The notes below the pieces were generated by a model. That model ran no database searches. It was not told the origin of the DNA and was given only the letters and a program-made list of their open reading frames with translations. The position numbers and the translations under genes are program-made. From Bradyrhizobium sp. CCBAU 53338 (GTDB lineage: Bacteria > Pseudomonadota > Alphaproteobacteria > Rhizobiales > Xanthobacteraceae): a stretch of 64,000 nucleotides of DNA. Of the stretch, positions 35,288-44,866 are shown in pieces (the stretch's first letter is position 1; every line of letters starts with the position of its first letter). Location of the stretch: positions 1,922,001 to 1,986,000 of the forward strand of contig NZ_CP030048.1 in the NCBI RefSeq assembly GCF_015291665.1, in the 5' to 3' direction.

Positions 35288-37019
35288 CCGCTTCCTCCTC
35301 GTCCGGCCTGCGACGCGCCTGCAGCGTCGATACCTTGATGTTGCGTCGCGCCGCGACCGAGCGCGGCGAATCCTGGTGCTTGAGGGCGTCGAAGGTGGCG
35401 CGCACCATGTTGTAGGGGTTCGACGACCCGATGGATTTGGCGACGACATCCTGGACGCCGAGCGTCTCGAAGACGGCGCGCATGGGGCCGCCGGCGATGA
35501 TGCCGGTGCCGGCCGGGGCGGCACGCAGATAGACGCGGCCGGCCCCGTGCCTTCCGGCGATGTCGTGATGCAGCGTGCGGCCCTCCCGAAGGGCGACCCG
35601 GGTCAGGTTGTGCTTGGCCGCCTCGGTAGCCTTTCGGATCGCCTCCGGCACCTCGCGTGCCTTGCCGTGCCCGAAGCCTGCACGGCCCTTCTGATCGCCG
35701 ATCACGACGAGAGCCGCGAAGCCGAACCGCTTCCCGCCCTTCACGGTTTTGGCGACGCGATTGATGTGTACGAGTTTGTCGACGAATTCGGAGTCGCGTT
35801 CGTCTCGTTCCTTGTGAGGTCTGCGGGGGGAGCGGCGAGGTGGCGCGGGTGGCGGAGACTTGCGCTCCGCAGGCGCTTCGGTCTTTGCATCGGCGGTCGG
35901 TTGGCTCGCCGCAGGGCGCGCAAGGCGCGAAGCGATGTGATCGAGGATCAGATCAGGCTTTTTTTTTGAGCCGCTTTCCCCGATGGCCTTTTCGTCAGGT
36001 GTGTACGGAGACGTTCCCCTTATCACGCTGGTATCGCCTCGTCCGAAGCTTGCCCGAATGCGAGCTATCATCTGCTTTATCGCTTCGTCCGAGGGATATT
36101 TCCTATCCTTGAGCGATTCTGCCATGGCTTCGATATAACGATCGAGCAATTCCATAGTGCAGCCGTATCGCGGCGGGTTGACATTTGCGGCAGAGATGGC
36201 GCCTGCAGCGAGGTCGGTGGCGTCCTCGATCTTTAGTGAAGGATACATGAGAGCGAGAAGCGCCATGCATATGCCGGCGTCCGAAACTTCCTTCGAAATA
36301 GACTTCAGCCCCGAGAAGACGGTTTCCAGATGACCGTCTGCAAGCCGGGGGAAGAGCAGGATAGAGTGGGCGGCCGCCACATACCGGTCTACCAAAGAGT
36401 TTTTGTCGCTCTCGAGATGCATCACGATTTTGCGCGCTGCCTGCTCTGCGGCATCGTGCATGTGCGCCCTACGGAAACCCCAGAAGGCGGCGGGAAGACC
36501 GTAGTTTGTGAGTATGCGCGGACAGAGGAAGGACCCGTTCTTTCCCTGGAGCAGATCGACGTAGAGAGAAAGAGCGAAATCGATCCGCGCGAAGAGACGA
36601 GGCCCGTTTGGATTGGAGAGCTCCAGATGAGCCTGTTTGACGTTTTCAGGAAGATCGAACTTGAACATCCTGCCGAGCAGCAACCCGCTTCCATCGTCCG
36701 CGGGCTTATCGTCGAACCAAAGCTTCCACCAAATCTTTCGGTTAGCCTCCCCTGGAAGGGAATTTGTCCAGTCCGCCTCATCCCCAAGGATTGCGCTGCA
36801 GGCCTCGTAGAATTTGGTCTTGTCGCCGACGGCGACCGTACCGTAACCCGAAGCACCGTTCGGTGCAGCGACATGGGCTTCGGCCTTGGCGTCGATCCAT
36901 GGCGGAGCATCTTCCCCCATTTCTACGATGCACTTGTGCATCTTTCCATCCACGCCAACCGTATCCAGAAAAAGAGGTGGTCGGGGGATATCGAGCAGCT
37001 CAGAAACTTCCGTCTTCAT
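35277..37019 (-). CDS. Unknown N-terminal module fused to a ribosomal protein uS5 (RpsE) domain
   Basis: 580 residues. Residues 1-350 are an unrecognised module: a beta-rich start ([20 protein letters not shown]) and a helical second half ([19 protein letters not shown] and following). Residues 355-405 are a Pro/Arg/Lys-rich linker ([18 protein letters not shown]). Residues 404-570 are a near-complete ribosomal protein uS5: the double-stranded-RNA-binding-like N-terminal part ([40 protein letters not shown]) and the C-terminal part ([35 protein letters not shown]). It resembles Bradyrhizobium RpsE as I recall it. The start overlaps the caspase stop (ATGA). Normal uS5 is about 190 residues and lies in the S10/spc operon, which is not here. 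Confidence 0.9.
   Translation of the reverse strand: MKTEVSELLDIPRPPLFLDTVGVDGKMHKCIVEMGEDAPPWIDAKAEAHVAAPNGASGYGTVAVGDKTKFYEACSAILGDEADWTNSLPGEANRKIWWKLWFDDKPADDGSGLLLGRMFKFDLPENVKQAHLELSNPNGPRLFARIDFALSLYVDLLQGKNGSFLCPRILTNYGLPAAFWGFRRAHMHDAAEQAARKIVMHLESDKNSLVDRYVAAAHSILLFPRLADGHLETVFSGLKSISKEVSDAGICMALLALMYPSLKIEDATDLAAGAISAANVNPPRYGCTMELLDRYIEAMAESLKDRKYPSDEAIKQMIARIRASFGRGDTSVIRGTSPYTPDEKAIGESGSKKKPDLILDHIASRLARPAASQPTADAKTEAPAERKSPPPAPPRRSPRRPHKERDERDSEFVDKLVHINRVAKTVKGGKRFGFAALVVIGDQKGRAGFGHGKAREVPEAIRKATEAAKHNLTRVALREGRTLHHDIAGRHGAGRVYLRAAPAGTGIIAGGPMRAVFETLGVQDVVAKSIGSSNPYNMVRATFDALKHQDSPRSVAARRNIKVSTLQARRRPDEEEAVAE
35959..35967 (-). other. A9 homopolymer, possible transcriptional slippage site
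   Basis: The coding strand has nine consecutive A within codons for Ser351-Lys354, just before the linker to the uS5 domain. Adding one A gives the end Ser-Lys-Lys-Lys-Ala and a TGA (355 residues). Losing one A gives Lys-Lys-Ser-Leu-Ile and a TGA (356 residues). Thus a slip either way yields the N-terminal module alone. A9 runs are known bacterial polymerase slippage sites. Confidence 0.55.
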
Positions 37020-38236
37020 GGAACCGGCACCTCATGATGAGCCCGGACGATGGACTTCTTGAACGCCTTGCCATGCACTTGGAATTCGTAATCGCCACGC
37101 TCGACATGCAGCTCGTAACCCTTCGGGCCTCTGTCGCCGTTCGTTATCGGACCGTTCGGGAGAAGTTTCACCGAGCAACCGCTGCCCGTGGTGCCGGCGA
37201 GCACGTCAAGAACCGTCGCAGGCTTTGGAGTTCTCAGAAGCGGTTCGTGCATGCCACCGGCATCGACGTCGGCCACGTTATTCCATCCCTTCTTGACGGA
37301 CGGGCCCAGATGCCTGGCCCAGCGCCGGAAGAGCGCACCCGCGCCTTCGGCAATTTTGGCTGCCGTAACGTCGTGAAATGGATCTCCCTTGATGAACAAC
37401 TCGGCTCCGGTCCCTGCGAGGCACTCGAGGAAGGCCCTCGTTCCCAGGGGTCCTCCCCGGAATTTGGCCATGGCTGGACGGTCGTTCAAGTGGATATCGT
37501 TGTCCCAAAAACTTGATTGGGTGATCGAAGCGCTGAAGACCACAGTCGCATTGCGGATCGCCGGCCGGTGCGCCTTGTGGAAGGCCGAAGAGAATTGGTG
37601 ATGCGCATCCCGGTCCGTTCTGCAGCTGTCGATGAAGCAGAACATCGGATGACCGCCTGTCAGCCCGTTGATGTCGTTGATCGTGGCGTGCCAGTTTATG
37701 CCCTCAGCCGGAGCGTCGTCCTCAGGCGCTTGCGTGAACAGAAGCTGGATCGGACCTTCCTGCATGCGGCAGGCGCCGTGCCCCATCCAATGCAGGATGC
37801 CGGCTCCGCCTTCCTTGACGATGCGGTCAGTCCAAGCCGTGAACGCTGCGGCGACGTTCGCGAACGTCGGCTCCTGTGCGTCATGTCTCGTTTGGCCGTC
37901 GACGTAGCTAATGGATTGTGCCGGCTCCGACGCCAGCACCTGTATCGACCTGACATACATTCCCTGCGTAAAGTCATGTGGCTTGTCGAGCCAGAACGGG
38001 ATGATGTCATTGCAGAACGCTTGGACGTTCTGAAAAGGGGGGCCGGAATGCTTGCCGACGACAACCACGAGGACGTGGATGGGGCAGGCGCCGGATCGAG
38101 CGCGAGAGATGAGCATAAAAGCGAAACTGGAAATGAGAGGAGGGGAACGAGTGTCTTCGACGGCGACCAGAAGGATCGCGGCGTCTTTCATCGTCACATC
38201 GGAGGCGGCTGTCCCTCGGGAAGCCCGCTCGACCAT
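37016..38236 (-). CDS. Caspase-like (C14) cysteine protease, first gene of operon
   Basis: 406 residues. The caspase fold starts near 18 ([14 protein letters not shown], first strand), then a second strand VLVVVVG. The catalytic His is H153 in LHWMGHG and the catalytic Cys is C205 in CFIDSCRTD, the standard caspase dyad. The C-terminal 110 residues are beta-rich ([36 protein letters not shown]), probably a regulatory or substrate domain. I used the ATG at 38236 (GGGAG nine bases upstream); ATG 38191 is an alternative nearer the fold. The stop overlaps the uS5-fusion start by four bases. Bacterial caspases act in abortive infection and regulated proteolysis. Confidence 0.85.
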   Translation of the reverse strand: MVERASRGTAASDVTMKDAAILLVAVEDTRSPPLISSFAFMLISRARSGACPIHVLVVVVGKHSGPPFQNVQAFCNDIIPFWLDKPHDFTQGMYVRSIQVLASEPAQSISYVDGQTRHDAQEPTFANVAAAFTAWTDRIVKEGGAGILHWMGHGACRMQEGPIQLLFTQAPEDDAPAEGINWHATINDINGLTGGHPMFCFIDSCRTDRDAHHQFSSAFHKAHRPAIRNATVVFSASITQSSFWDNDIHLNDRPAMAKFRGGPLGTRAFLECLAGTGAELFIKGDPFHDVTAAKIAEGAGALFRRWARHLGPSVKKGWNNVADVDAGGMHEPLLRTPKPATVLDVLAGTTGSGCSVKLLPNGPITNGDRGPKGYELHVERGDYEFQVHGKAFKKSIVRAHHEVPVP

Positions 38237-38895
38237 GCCCCTGGTCTCCCGTTTTCCGAATCACCCGACAGCAACCCTACATTGCTCCGCAGCAAGGCCA
38301 TAACGGAAAATCCGATTCGATGGTGAATCGATCGCCGTTGGCCGCACTTTGCCGTGGATAGCCGCGTTGCCAACATATCGTCCTCGCCGGGCTTCAGGGT
38401 TCGGAGTCATCCCAACCGGTAAGTAGCGATAAATCAACTATAAATTGATCCGCCCCGGGGGATTCCCTAGGCTGTCGCTGCTCGTTTTCAGGCCTGCCGC
38501 GCCGCTGATTTGGGCGGGTTAAGCACAGCGAAGCGGCACGCCGATCCCACTGCCTTAAAAGGAGTCGTCACGTTGGCCGATTTATCCGCATAGCCCGACG
38601 CGGCGCGGTGTTCATCTGCACGTCATCTTTCGGCCTGCCACCGGCGAGGAAGTGGGCCTGCGCGGTGTAGATCGATCGGCCACCTCCGGCCGCTCACGGC
38701 GAGCCAACGGTCTCGAAGCAGAACCAGTTTGAAGTGTTGGCCGGTGTCCATTCCTGTCGAGCGCGAGTGACTTCGAAAGGCTTCGCTCGCTGGAAGCTTC
38801 TGCTCCGTCGGGGCACGTCAACTTGAAATTGCCGAAGTAAACTAGATAAACTCGCGGGACTGGCGAGATGCCGGGTCGGTCAGGAATCGGTTCGG
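38237..38895. other. Long divergent intergenic region of caspase operon and membrane peptidase
   Basis: About 660 bases without a convincing gene. It holds ATTCCCTAG at 38462-38470, the reverse of the CTAGGGAAT/A motif seen before two other operons, next to a C/G-rich flank. An AT-rich patch (AATCAACTATAAATTGATC at about 38432-38450) contains the inverted repeat ATCAA..TTGAT and could be a promoter or operator. Short open frames here look like noise. Confidence 0.4.
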
Positions 38896-40479
38896 ATGAT
38901 GGAAAGCGCGACCGCAAGGCTTGTGCATGCTGCCAGGGAATCGGCGCCAGCCAAGTTCTTTCTTGCTTTGATCGACGCGGATTTCCTGGAGGTGAAGTTC
39001 GTCGTCATGCTTGCGTTCGTCTTCGGTTGGCATTCGCGAGCTTGGTGGTTGACGCTGACGGGGTTGCTGCTGTTGGCTGCTTTGACCGCGGCGACACTGG
39101 CATTCATCGTCAACATCATAGGCTACTGGGAGGGCGGCAAAGCGGTCAGGGAATTGACGAAGACCATTGCCCTCCGCCGGTCGCGCTTCAGGCGCATCGA
39201 AGTCGTATCGGACGACGAGCTGCAGCTCTTTTTCAACTATTCGCATTCCGACTTTCCTTTCCGGGACAAGGATGCGCCGATACTGGTGACCGTCTACGAT
39301 TTCGACGCAGAGGTCAGGTCGTTTCGAGTTCAGTGCTTCTTCAACATCTGGGAGACGTCCTACGTAATCCTGAACGTGAAGAAGCCTGTTTCCGAGCTGA
39401 AACCATTGCAACGTTTCATCGTCTATCACGAGTATTCGCACGGTAGTCTCGATGGCGGGCGCCTTTGGATCTGGCCGATCGTGCATGTCTCGAGCGCGAT
39501 AGGTTCGGTCTTGCTGGCCGCCGCGCTCGTCGGCTTGAGTTGGACCGGTGCCGTTTGCGCCGCTACCGTTCTGGCGACAGCGCTCTTCCTCGGATCGAGC
39601 AAGATCAGGCGGACCAAGGAGGCCGAGGCCTATGCGGACACGTACGCCGCCTGGGTCATTTGGAAGCAGAACCCCCATGAGGCCGTCGGAGTCCTCGCGA
39701 GAAGCATCGAAGACCTCTCGGGGCGAACGAGCTTCCCCACCCGAGAGGAGAAGCTGACTGCCGCACACCGATTGGCAAGTCTGCGCCGGGAAAGAGAAGC
39801 CATGCTCGCCGGCGAAACCTGGGACGATCGTCACAAGATATGGGTAAGGCAGATCTATGCTTGGCGGTGGTACGTATATCTCAACTGCGCTCTCATCGCT
39901 CTTTGGTGCATTCCGCCGTTTTGGGCGAACGACTTCTCGCTGCTGCACGCGAATGCGATTGGTGGGGCGGCGTTCCTTGCCGCGCTCGCTCTATGGTATC
40001 CCCTGACCTATCAGGGACGGGAGTTCGGTCGTTGGATGAAATATCATTTGGAGGTAGCCGACATGATCGATGACAGACAGATCCTTGCGATGTTGGAAGA
40101 CGTGGCTCCAAACTCGGTCGAGATCGTGGGGGAGGAGGAGACCGATCTCATCATCAGCGGAACGCACTCTCTCGAGCCGGACTTCGCGAGGCGGCTGGTG
40201 CCTGGGGATCCCGGCGGCGCGAACTTCCCGAATTTCGGGCATGTGCAAGACCTGGTGACGTACTGCGCCACGGCCTATTCGATCTATGAGATCACCGGGA
40301 AGACAGGGGATTTTCTGGACTTCTTTCTCGACCACGACCGGAAGCTCAAGGTCGTTCAAAGGGTGATCGAAAAGCTGCGCGTGCTTGGTCTGAAGCGGCC
40401 TGCCGATGAAATTCAGGTCATGCTTGATCGCGTCCTGGATTATCTCACCAGGCCCCGGGCGGCGCCGCCTCCTACCTGA
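38896..40479 (+). CDS. Integral membrane HExxH peptidase (M48/M56-like)
   Basis: 527 residues. Two membrane segments at about 35-75 (FVVMLAFVFGWHSRAWWLTL, TGLLLLAALTAATLAFIVN) are followed by a soluble part with HEYSHG near 176-181 and a third zinc ligand in KEAEAYADTYA. Two more hydrophobic pairs lie near 195-235 and 325-370. The layout (membrane segments around a zinc site facing the cytoplasm or membrane) fits the M48/M56 group of regulatory or quality-control proteases. The C-terminal 150 residues are soluble. It is divergent from the caspase operon and may share its control region. Confidence 0.7.
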   Translation: MMESATARLVHAARESAPAKFFLALIDADFLEVKFVVMLAFVFGWHSRAWWLTLTGLLLLAALTAATLAFIVNIIGYWEGGKAVRELTKTIALRRSRFRRIEVVSDDELQLFFNYSHSDFPFRDKDAPILVTVYDFDAEVRSFRVQCFFNIWETSYVILNVKKPVSELKPLQRFIVYHEYSHGSLDGGRLWIWPIVHVSSAIGSVLLAAALVGLSWTGAVCAATVLATALFLGSSKIRRTKEAEAYADTYAAWVIWKQNPHEAVGVLARSIEDLSGRTSFPTREEKLTAAHRLASLRREREAMLAGETWDDRHKIWVRQIYAWRWYVYLNCALIALWCIPPFWANDFSLLHANAIGGAAFLAALALWYPLTYQGREFGRWMKYHLEVADMIDDRQILAMLEDVAPNSVEIVGEEETDLIISGTHSLEPDFARRLVPGDPGGANFPNFGHVQDLVTYCATAYSIYEITGKTGDFLDFFLDHDRKLKVVQRVIEKLRVLGLKRPADEIQVMLDRVLDYLTRPRAAPPPT

Positions 40480-40575
40480 CTGATTGCAGTACGTTGTATA
40501 TCCCTCGCACGCGCACGCTGTTCCGAGGCAACCTGAAGGCCGGAGCGATTACAACGTTTCGTCCGAGCAACGGAA

Positions 40576-41607
40576 CTAGCGCGCCGCTAATGAAGATAGA
40601 GCCTCCTCGTCCTCGGGCGCGAGGTTCAACTCGTCGTGCAACGCCAGACGGGCTACTATATGCGACGCGCGTTGAAGCGCCAGCTCTACGTGTCTCCATC
40701 CGAACCTATCGCGCCATACGCGCCGGGTGGCTTCGCCCAGGATATGGCGGCAGTCTCCGAGAGGGATCAAATCTGACAATTTGTCAGAGACGGCGTTTCG
40801 GTACGCAGCCGAGATCTCAGCCGACGAGAAAATCAGTCGCCTAACTGCCTCGTCGGCGCAATGATGAAGCGCATCGCATCCTAGGGCTACCGTGCCGGTA
40901 CACTCGACTTGGTGTACCGCATCCAAACGGACGCCTCTCGATCTCATCAATTCGATTTCACGATCGTGGTGCAGGAGATCGAAGACATAACCCTCGCGAA
41001 GCGCATCGTCTCTCTGCTGCAAACTGGATCCAAACACTCGCGAAGGACGCTCTTTCGAGAGGGTGCCAGCCTGGAGTGTGACGAATGGGTACGTACAATG
41101 CCCGAACAAGACTGGCGTTCCGCCGGCGAAATGCAGGGCGTCGTCGCAAATCATCACGGCGGCCGCTCCGCCCTGAAGCTTGGCGAAGGATTCGTCAAAG
41201 CCATTCTCCACGATCCTGTCGCCGACTCGATCACGGAAATGATCTTCGATGGTCTTGCCGGGGTCGCTGTACCACAGACGTGAGGGATCCAGTATCCGGA
41301 TCGCTTCGTATTTGCCGCCTTCCAGCCCATCAAGGAAACCGACTGCACTCAAAGGTTTATGGTTTCCATCGAGGATCGGCCACCAGAGCTTCTTAGCGAA
41401 AGCGCGGATTTCGCAAGGCGCCCCTCCGAAGCGAGCGCCATCGATCCGGTTGATGCGGAAGGCGACTGGCGCTTCATCAGGTGAGCCGGTCGCTATCGAG
41501 ACTTGAACCTGTGCCGACAGCCGGACGCGACATGTCCGGGTCCGCGCGCGAGGAGGGAGGTAAGTGACATGATAAGGCAACTCAGCCTTGGCGAGAATTG
41601 CGCCCAT
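40576..41607 (-). CDS. Hypothetical protein of cargo region
   Basis: 343 residues from ATG 41607 (MGAILAKAELPYHVTYLPPR). The frame is well behaved, with blocks such as VAFRINRIDGARFGGAPCEI, AAVMICDDALHFAGGTPVLF and a helical C-terminus (ATRRVWRDRFGWRHVELALQ). No domain was recognised. The open frame begins 33 codons earlier but that part is Arg/Cys-rich and unlike a protein start. It is last in a series of minus-strand orphan genes typical of plasmid or phage cargo. Confidence 0.55.
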   Translation of the reverse strand: MGAILAKAELPYHVTYLPPRARTRTCRVRLSAQVQVSIATGSPDEAPVAFRINRIDGARFGGAPCEIRAFAKKLWWPILDGNHKPLSAVGFLDGLEGGKYEAIRILDPSRLWYSDPGKTIEDHFRDRVGDRIVENGFDESFAKLQGGAAAVMICDDALHFAGGTPVLFGHCTYPFVTLQAGTLSKERPSRVFGSSLQQRDDALREGYVFDLLHHDREIELMRSRGVRLDAVHQVECTGTVALGCDALHHCADEAVRRLIFSSAEISAAYRNAVSDKLSDLIPLGDCRHILGEATRRVWRDRFGWRHVELALQRASHIVARLALHDELNLAPEDEEALSSLAAR

Positions 41608-41830
41608 GATACGGCTCTCACTACAGCAGATTTGTCGGATCGTGGCGGCGAACCAACGCCGATGGGCGACAAGGTCAAAGCGAAGTCGTCGCCACGTCTT
41701 TCGCAATCACCGGCGATGCGCCGTCATATATGAGTGACTTCCACCGCGTCAAATTCGGGCAAGCGCTGAGGCCCTAAATTCCAAAGGGCTCGCACGTTGA
41801 TCGGCGTTTTGCTCGCTCGCTGCTTTCCTT

Positions 41831-42322
41831 TTATTCGATGAAGATGTACTCCTCACCGTCGGGCGCGGTACCCGGCAAGACGTCGACCGAGCCGAACTCG
41901 CTGGCCGCCTCCTGAAGCCGGTCACCTGCGTCGCCCAAATCCCGGTAGGCGAATCCGATGGCGTGCCCCTGACGCGAGTACCAGAAATCCTGTCCCGCAG
42001 CCGTGGCCGAATAGCCGTGTTCGTTGTAGATCCTGTCGAGAAGGCGGCGGTTCTGCCGCTGAAAGCGATGGCAATCTTTCAGGATTTGGGGGAAGCAACC
42101 CGGAAAGATGTCCAGAGAGCCGTCGCAGCCTTCTGGCAGGTCGGCAAAGATCGCGGCGTCGAGATAACCGTCGGCGAACGCATCGAACGCCAGCTTCTTC
42201 GCCGGCTTGCACTTCCGTCCCTTCATGACCGTCCTGCGGGCCGTCCCACCGCGGCTTGGCATCACTTTGGTGCCAGCCTTCTTGCGGGTGTTGGGGGCGC
42301 GCTTGCTCGCTTTGACTCTCAT
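41831..42322 (-). CDS. Phage/plasmid-type orphan protein
   Basis: 163 residues from ATG 42322, with GGAG six bases upstream. The N-terminus is very basic (RVKASKRAPNTRKKAGTKVM). The C-terminal half (AAGQDFWYSRQGHAIGFAYR followed by LQEAASEFGSVDVLPG) resembles a protein type common in phages and plasmids, with a GHDFWLTRNGHG-like core, from memory. Function unknown. It marks the 41-47 kb block as mobile-element cargo. Confidence 0.65.
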   Translation of the reverse strand: MRVKASKRAPNTRKKAGTKVMPSRGGTARRTVMKGRKCKPAKKLAFDAFADGYLDAAIFADLPEGCDGSLDIFPGCFPQILKDCHRFQRQNRRLLDRIYNEHGYSATAAGQDFWYSRQGHAIGFAYRDLGDAGDRLQEAASEFGSVDVLPGTAPDGEEYIFIE

Positions 42323-42475
42323 TTGAAGCTCCGTGTTGCTTCCGAGGTCGCTCGTATCGGATAACAGTTCAACCTTAACGAGCAATTTTCCCCGACTTTC
42401 CATAGCCTGTCGGCGCGGGAGGTGCTCGTCTCTCTGGCCGCCGCTGGCGTGGGTGCGCAGACATCGAGCTGATCC

Positions 42476-43291
42476 TCAGTGCAGCCGCCCTATCAGGCCA
42501 ATGAAATCTTCGAATGCCTTCTCGGCAGCCGGATCGCCGTTCTCGAGATCAGCGGGCGACGGCAGGACGAGCACCGAATAGCCGCGATCTTGGGGTCCGG
42601 CGTCGGGCTTGTTCCAGGGGGCGTGGGGGCTCACGATCGGCTCGATCAGCGCCTCGAGGTCTTCGGAATAGTCGGCGACCACATCCCAACCGGACTCGCC
42701 GAAGACGAGCATGATCCAGGACGTCGCACCTCTGCTGTGAAGGCGGAGCTCGGCAATCTCCAGATCCATGAGGAGCTCGAGAATGCCGTCCCGATCTTTG
42801 GATTTCTTGAACGCAGGATCGTCTTCCCGCACGCAGCACGTGATGCTGTAGCCTTGCTTCAGAAACTCGTCGATCAGCTCGGTCGTAATCTGACGATCGA
42901 TCGCTTGAACGTTCCTTGCTTCGGCGATCCTTTGAACCCTGGCATCGAAGTCGGCGTCGGTCGAAACCCGGCCCGGCCAGAATTCGCTGTGCCGTTCGAA
43001 GATCTGGATGTCGATCATCTCCATCGCGAGGCGCCGGTCGGCATCCCGATCCTCGGTCAGCGGCACCGTGGCGCCGATGGTCACGAGCAACTGGTACTTG
43101 GAACTGTACTGGTGAAGCTCGACGCTCCGGAACGTGACGTAGGGCCGGTCGTAAATGCAGGGCTTCGCGTTTCCGTACTCGCAAATGAGCTTCGCGGCCT
43201 CGACCCGCGTCATGCCCCTGGCGACCACCACGTCGTCGTTCTCCAGGCCCTCCTTCTCGATCCAGAGGGTATATCGCGTCTCGGGAGTCAT
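42476..43291 (-). CDS. Hypothetical protein of cargo operon
   Basis: 271 residues from ATG 43291, preceded by GGAG. The start (TPETRYTLWIEKEGLENDDV) and ordered strands and helices throughout suggest a soluble two-domain protein; the second half (ILELLMDLEIAELRLHSRGA) is helical. No family recognised. It is the fourth gene in the chain 45244 to 42476, with only 22 bases to the upstream gene. Confidence 0.6.
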   Translation of the reverse strand: MTPETRYTLWIEKEGLENDDVVVARGMTRVEAAKLICEYGNAKPCIYDRPYVTFRSVELHQYSSKYQLLVTIGATVPLTEDRDADRRLAMEMIDIQIFERHSEFWPGRVSTDADFDARVQRIAEARNVQAIDRQITTELIDEFLKQGYSITCCVREDDPAFKKSKDRDGILELLMDLEIAELRLHSRGATSWIMLVFGESGWDVVADYSEDLEALIEPIVSPHAPWNKPDAGPQDRGYSVLVLPSPADLENGDPAAEKAFEDFIGLIGRLH

Positions 43292-43313
43292 CGTGATCTC
43301 CGCTGTATCCTTG

Positions 43314-43979
43314 CTAACGAGAGGGCGGCAGCCAATCGGGGGCGTCGGGGCTTTTGAACTCGACGGACGCACGGAGCGATGCGATATCCGTCGCGACGTC
43401 GACCAGCGTGCCGTAGCGGCTGCACCCCACGATGAGGCTCCGCCCGGGAAACACCAGCCCGTCCTTTCGCCAGGCGGCGCGCGGACCGATGCCGACCTTC
43501 ACGAAGACCGCGTCGGCCGTGGTGACCCTCATCATGAACCGGCATCGGCCCCCGACTGCGCCGTCGAGCGAACCGGCGTCGGAGCGCAGACTGACCTGAC
43601 GGATATCGCGCGTCTCCGGATCCACGAGGATCGCAGTGACCATTGTCCTGCCGTCTTCCGACTCGCGAGGCATGTTGTCCGGTGCGACCCACCGAACCAG
43701 CTTCGTGAGCGTGTCGACGTTGGTCTTCGGCGGCGTGTACGCACCGACGGCGTCTCGCTTGCCGACCACGACGCCCGCGCCGACCACGACCCGCGAGCGG
43801 CCGATCGTAAAGCCGTTGTCGACGCAGGGTTCCTTCGCGGTCAGCAAGCGGTCGCCATTCGGGAGGCGCGCCGTGACCGCCGGCTTGGATCCGAGGAGAC
43901 GCGTCAAGCTCCCGACGGAGACCTCCCGATCTTCGGAGCTCACGGCACGGGCGTTGGAATCGATCAGGACGATCTTCAT
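43314..43979 (-). CDS. DUF3846-like protein of cargo operon
   Basis: 221 residues from ATG 43979 (MKIVLIDSNARAVSSEDREV). The start overlaps the end of the upstream gene by four bases. The C-terminal half (TAILVDPETRDIRQVSLRSD, LVFPGRSLIVGCSRYGTLVD) has the pattern I associate with DUF3846, a small fold in phage and conjugative-element proteins; the match is from memory. A repeat of the same MKIVLID / ILVDPETR strand pattern at both ends suggests two related halves. Confidence 0.55.
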   Translation of the reverse strand: MKIVLIDSNARAVSSEDREVSVGSLTRLLGSKPAVTARLPNGDRLLTAKEPCVDNGFTIGRSRVVVGAGVVVGKRDAVGAYTPPKTNVDTLTKLVRWVAPDNMPRESEDGRTMVTAILVDPETRDIRQVSLRSDAGSLDGAVGGRCRFMMRVTTADAVFVKVGIGPRAAWRKDGLVFPGRSLIVGCSRYGTLVDVATDIASLRASVEFKSPDAPDWLPPSR

Positions 43980-44857
43980 GGCGCCGCCCACGGGAATTTC
44001 AGATCGGCTTCGCGGGCCAGATGAAAGCGCATCGTCCGCTCGTGCGTCGGCTCTCCCATCGCCGCCAAGGATTCGACATGAGCGATCGCCTCTTCATCGC
44101 TCGCGAAGCGACGGTCGGCGTCGATACGGCCGATCATGCAGACCTGATCGGAATTGGTATAGAGGCCCCAGCCCTGCGGCCACATCGTGGTCTCCGGGGC
44201 GTTGACCGAGCCTTCCGTCATCGGCGTGGTGTCGTCGGTCGCCTCCGAACGGCCGAAGTCCCTCATGACCCGCGCGAGATGTTGCAGGCGAACCGGCTCG
44301 ACATCGAGCCGGATGCCGAAGTCGAACTCGACCTCGCGGATCCTGATGCCGGCATCGATCTTGTCGATCATGGTTGCGGACGCATACAGGAAGCTCACTC
44401 GCCGCTGGGGACGATCGAAATGGATGAGGCCGAGCGCCTGTCCCTCGGGCGTCCAGCCCAAAGTGAACCCCGCCCGAATGGGGGGCGAGACGTCGGTGCG
44501 ATCGTCGTCACGCGCTCCCGCCGACTCCAGCACGGCAGCCAACTGGGTGACGAACGAATCCTTGCTAGGAGCCCTCCGGTTTGGATGCCAGCGGCTGTCG
44601 CCCGTGGCCTCCGGCCCGACCTCGCACTGGAATTCCATCGACGCCAGCTCCGCCACCGCATCAGCGCCCATCCCGTGGCTCTCCGCGATAGAGGCGCAGA
44701 TCAACCGGGCTGTCTCGGAAGCCGCCATAGGGAAGACGGCGGCCGGGCTGTTGGTGGAGATCGCCTTCAGCGCCGCGCCCACGGCCGAGGCCGGCACGCC
44801 GAGCATGCGCCCGAATTCGTGCGCGACGCGATCATTGCGAGATGGGCTCTGGTTCAC
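43976..44857 (-). CDS. Hypothetical protein of cargo operon
   Basis: 293 residues. The N-terminal third is helical (FGRMLGVPASAVGAALKAIS), the middle contains strands around RAGFTLGWTPEGQALGLIHF, and the C-terminus is acidic and Trp-rich. No known domain. The frame overlaps the DUF3846-like gene by four bases and lies nine bases after the dead recombinase gene, so the four genes are one transcription unit. Confidence 0.6.
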   Translation of the reverse strand: MNQSPSRNDRVAHEFGRMLGVPASAVGAALKAISTNSPAAVFPMAASETARLICASIAESHGMGADAVAELASMEFQCEVGPEATGDSRWHPNRRAPSKDSFVTQLAAVLESAGARDDDRTDVSPPIRAGFTLGWTPEGQALGLIHFDRPQRRVSFLYASATMIDKIDAGIRIREVEFDFGIRLDVEPVRLQHLARVMRDFGRSEATDDTTPMTEGSVNAPETTMWPQGWGLYTNSDQVCMIGRIDADRRFASDEEAIAHVESLAAMGEPTHERTMRFHLAREADLKFPWAAP

Positions 44858-44866
44858 TGGTCTCTC

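Noticed and set aside
35288..35524. N-terminal extension of the MBL gene
   Set aside because: It is an out-of-frame shadow of the uS5 domain (Ser/Arg/Pro-rich); the TTG at 35287 has an excellent Shine-Dalgarno sequence.
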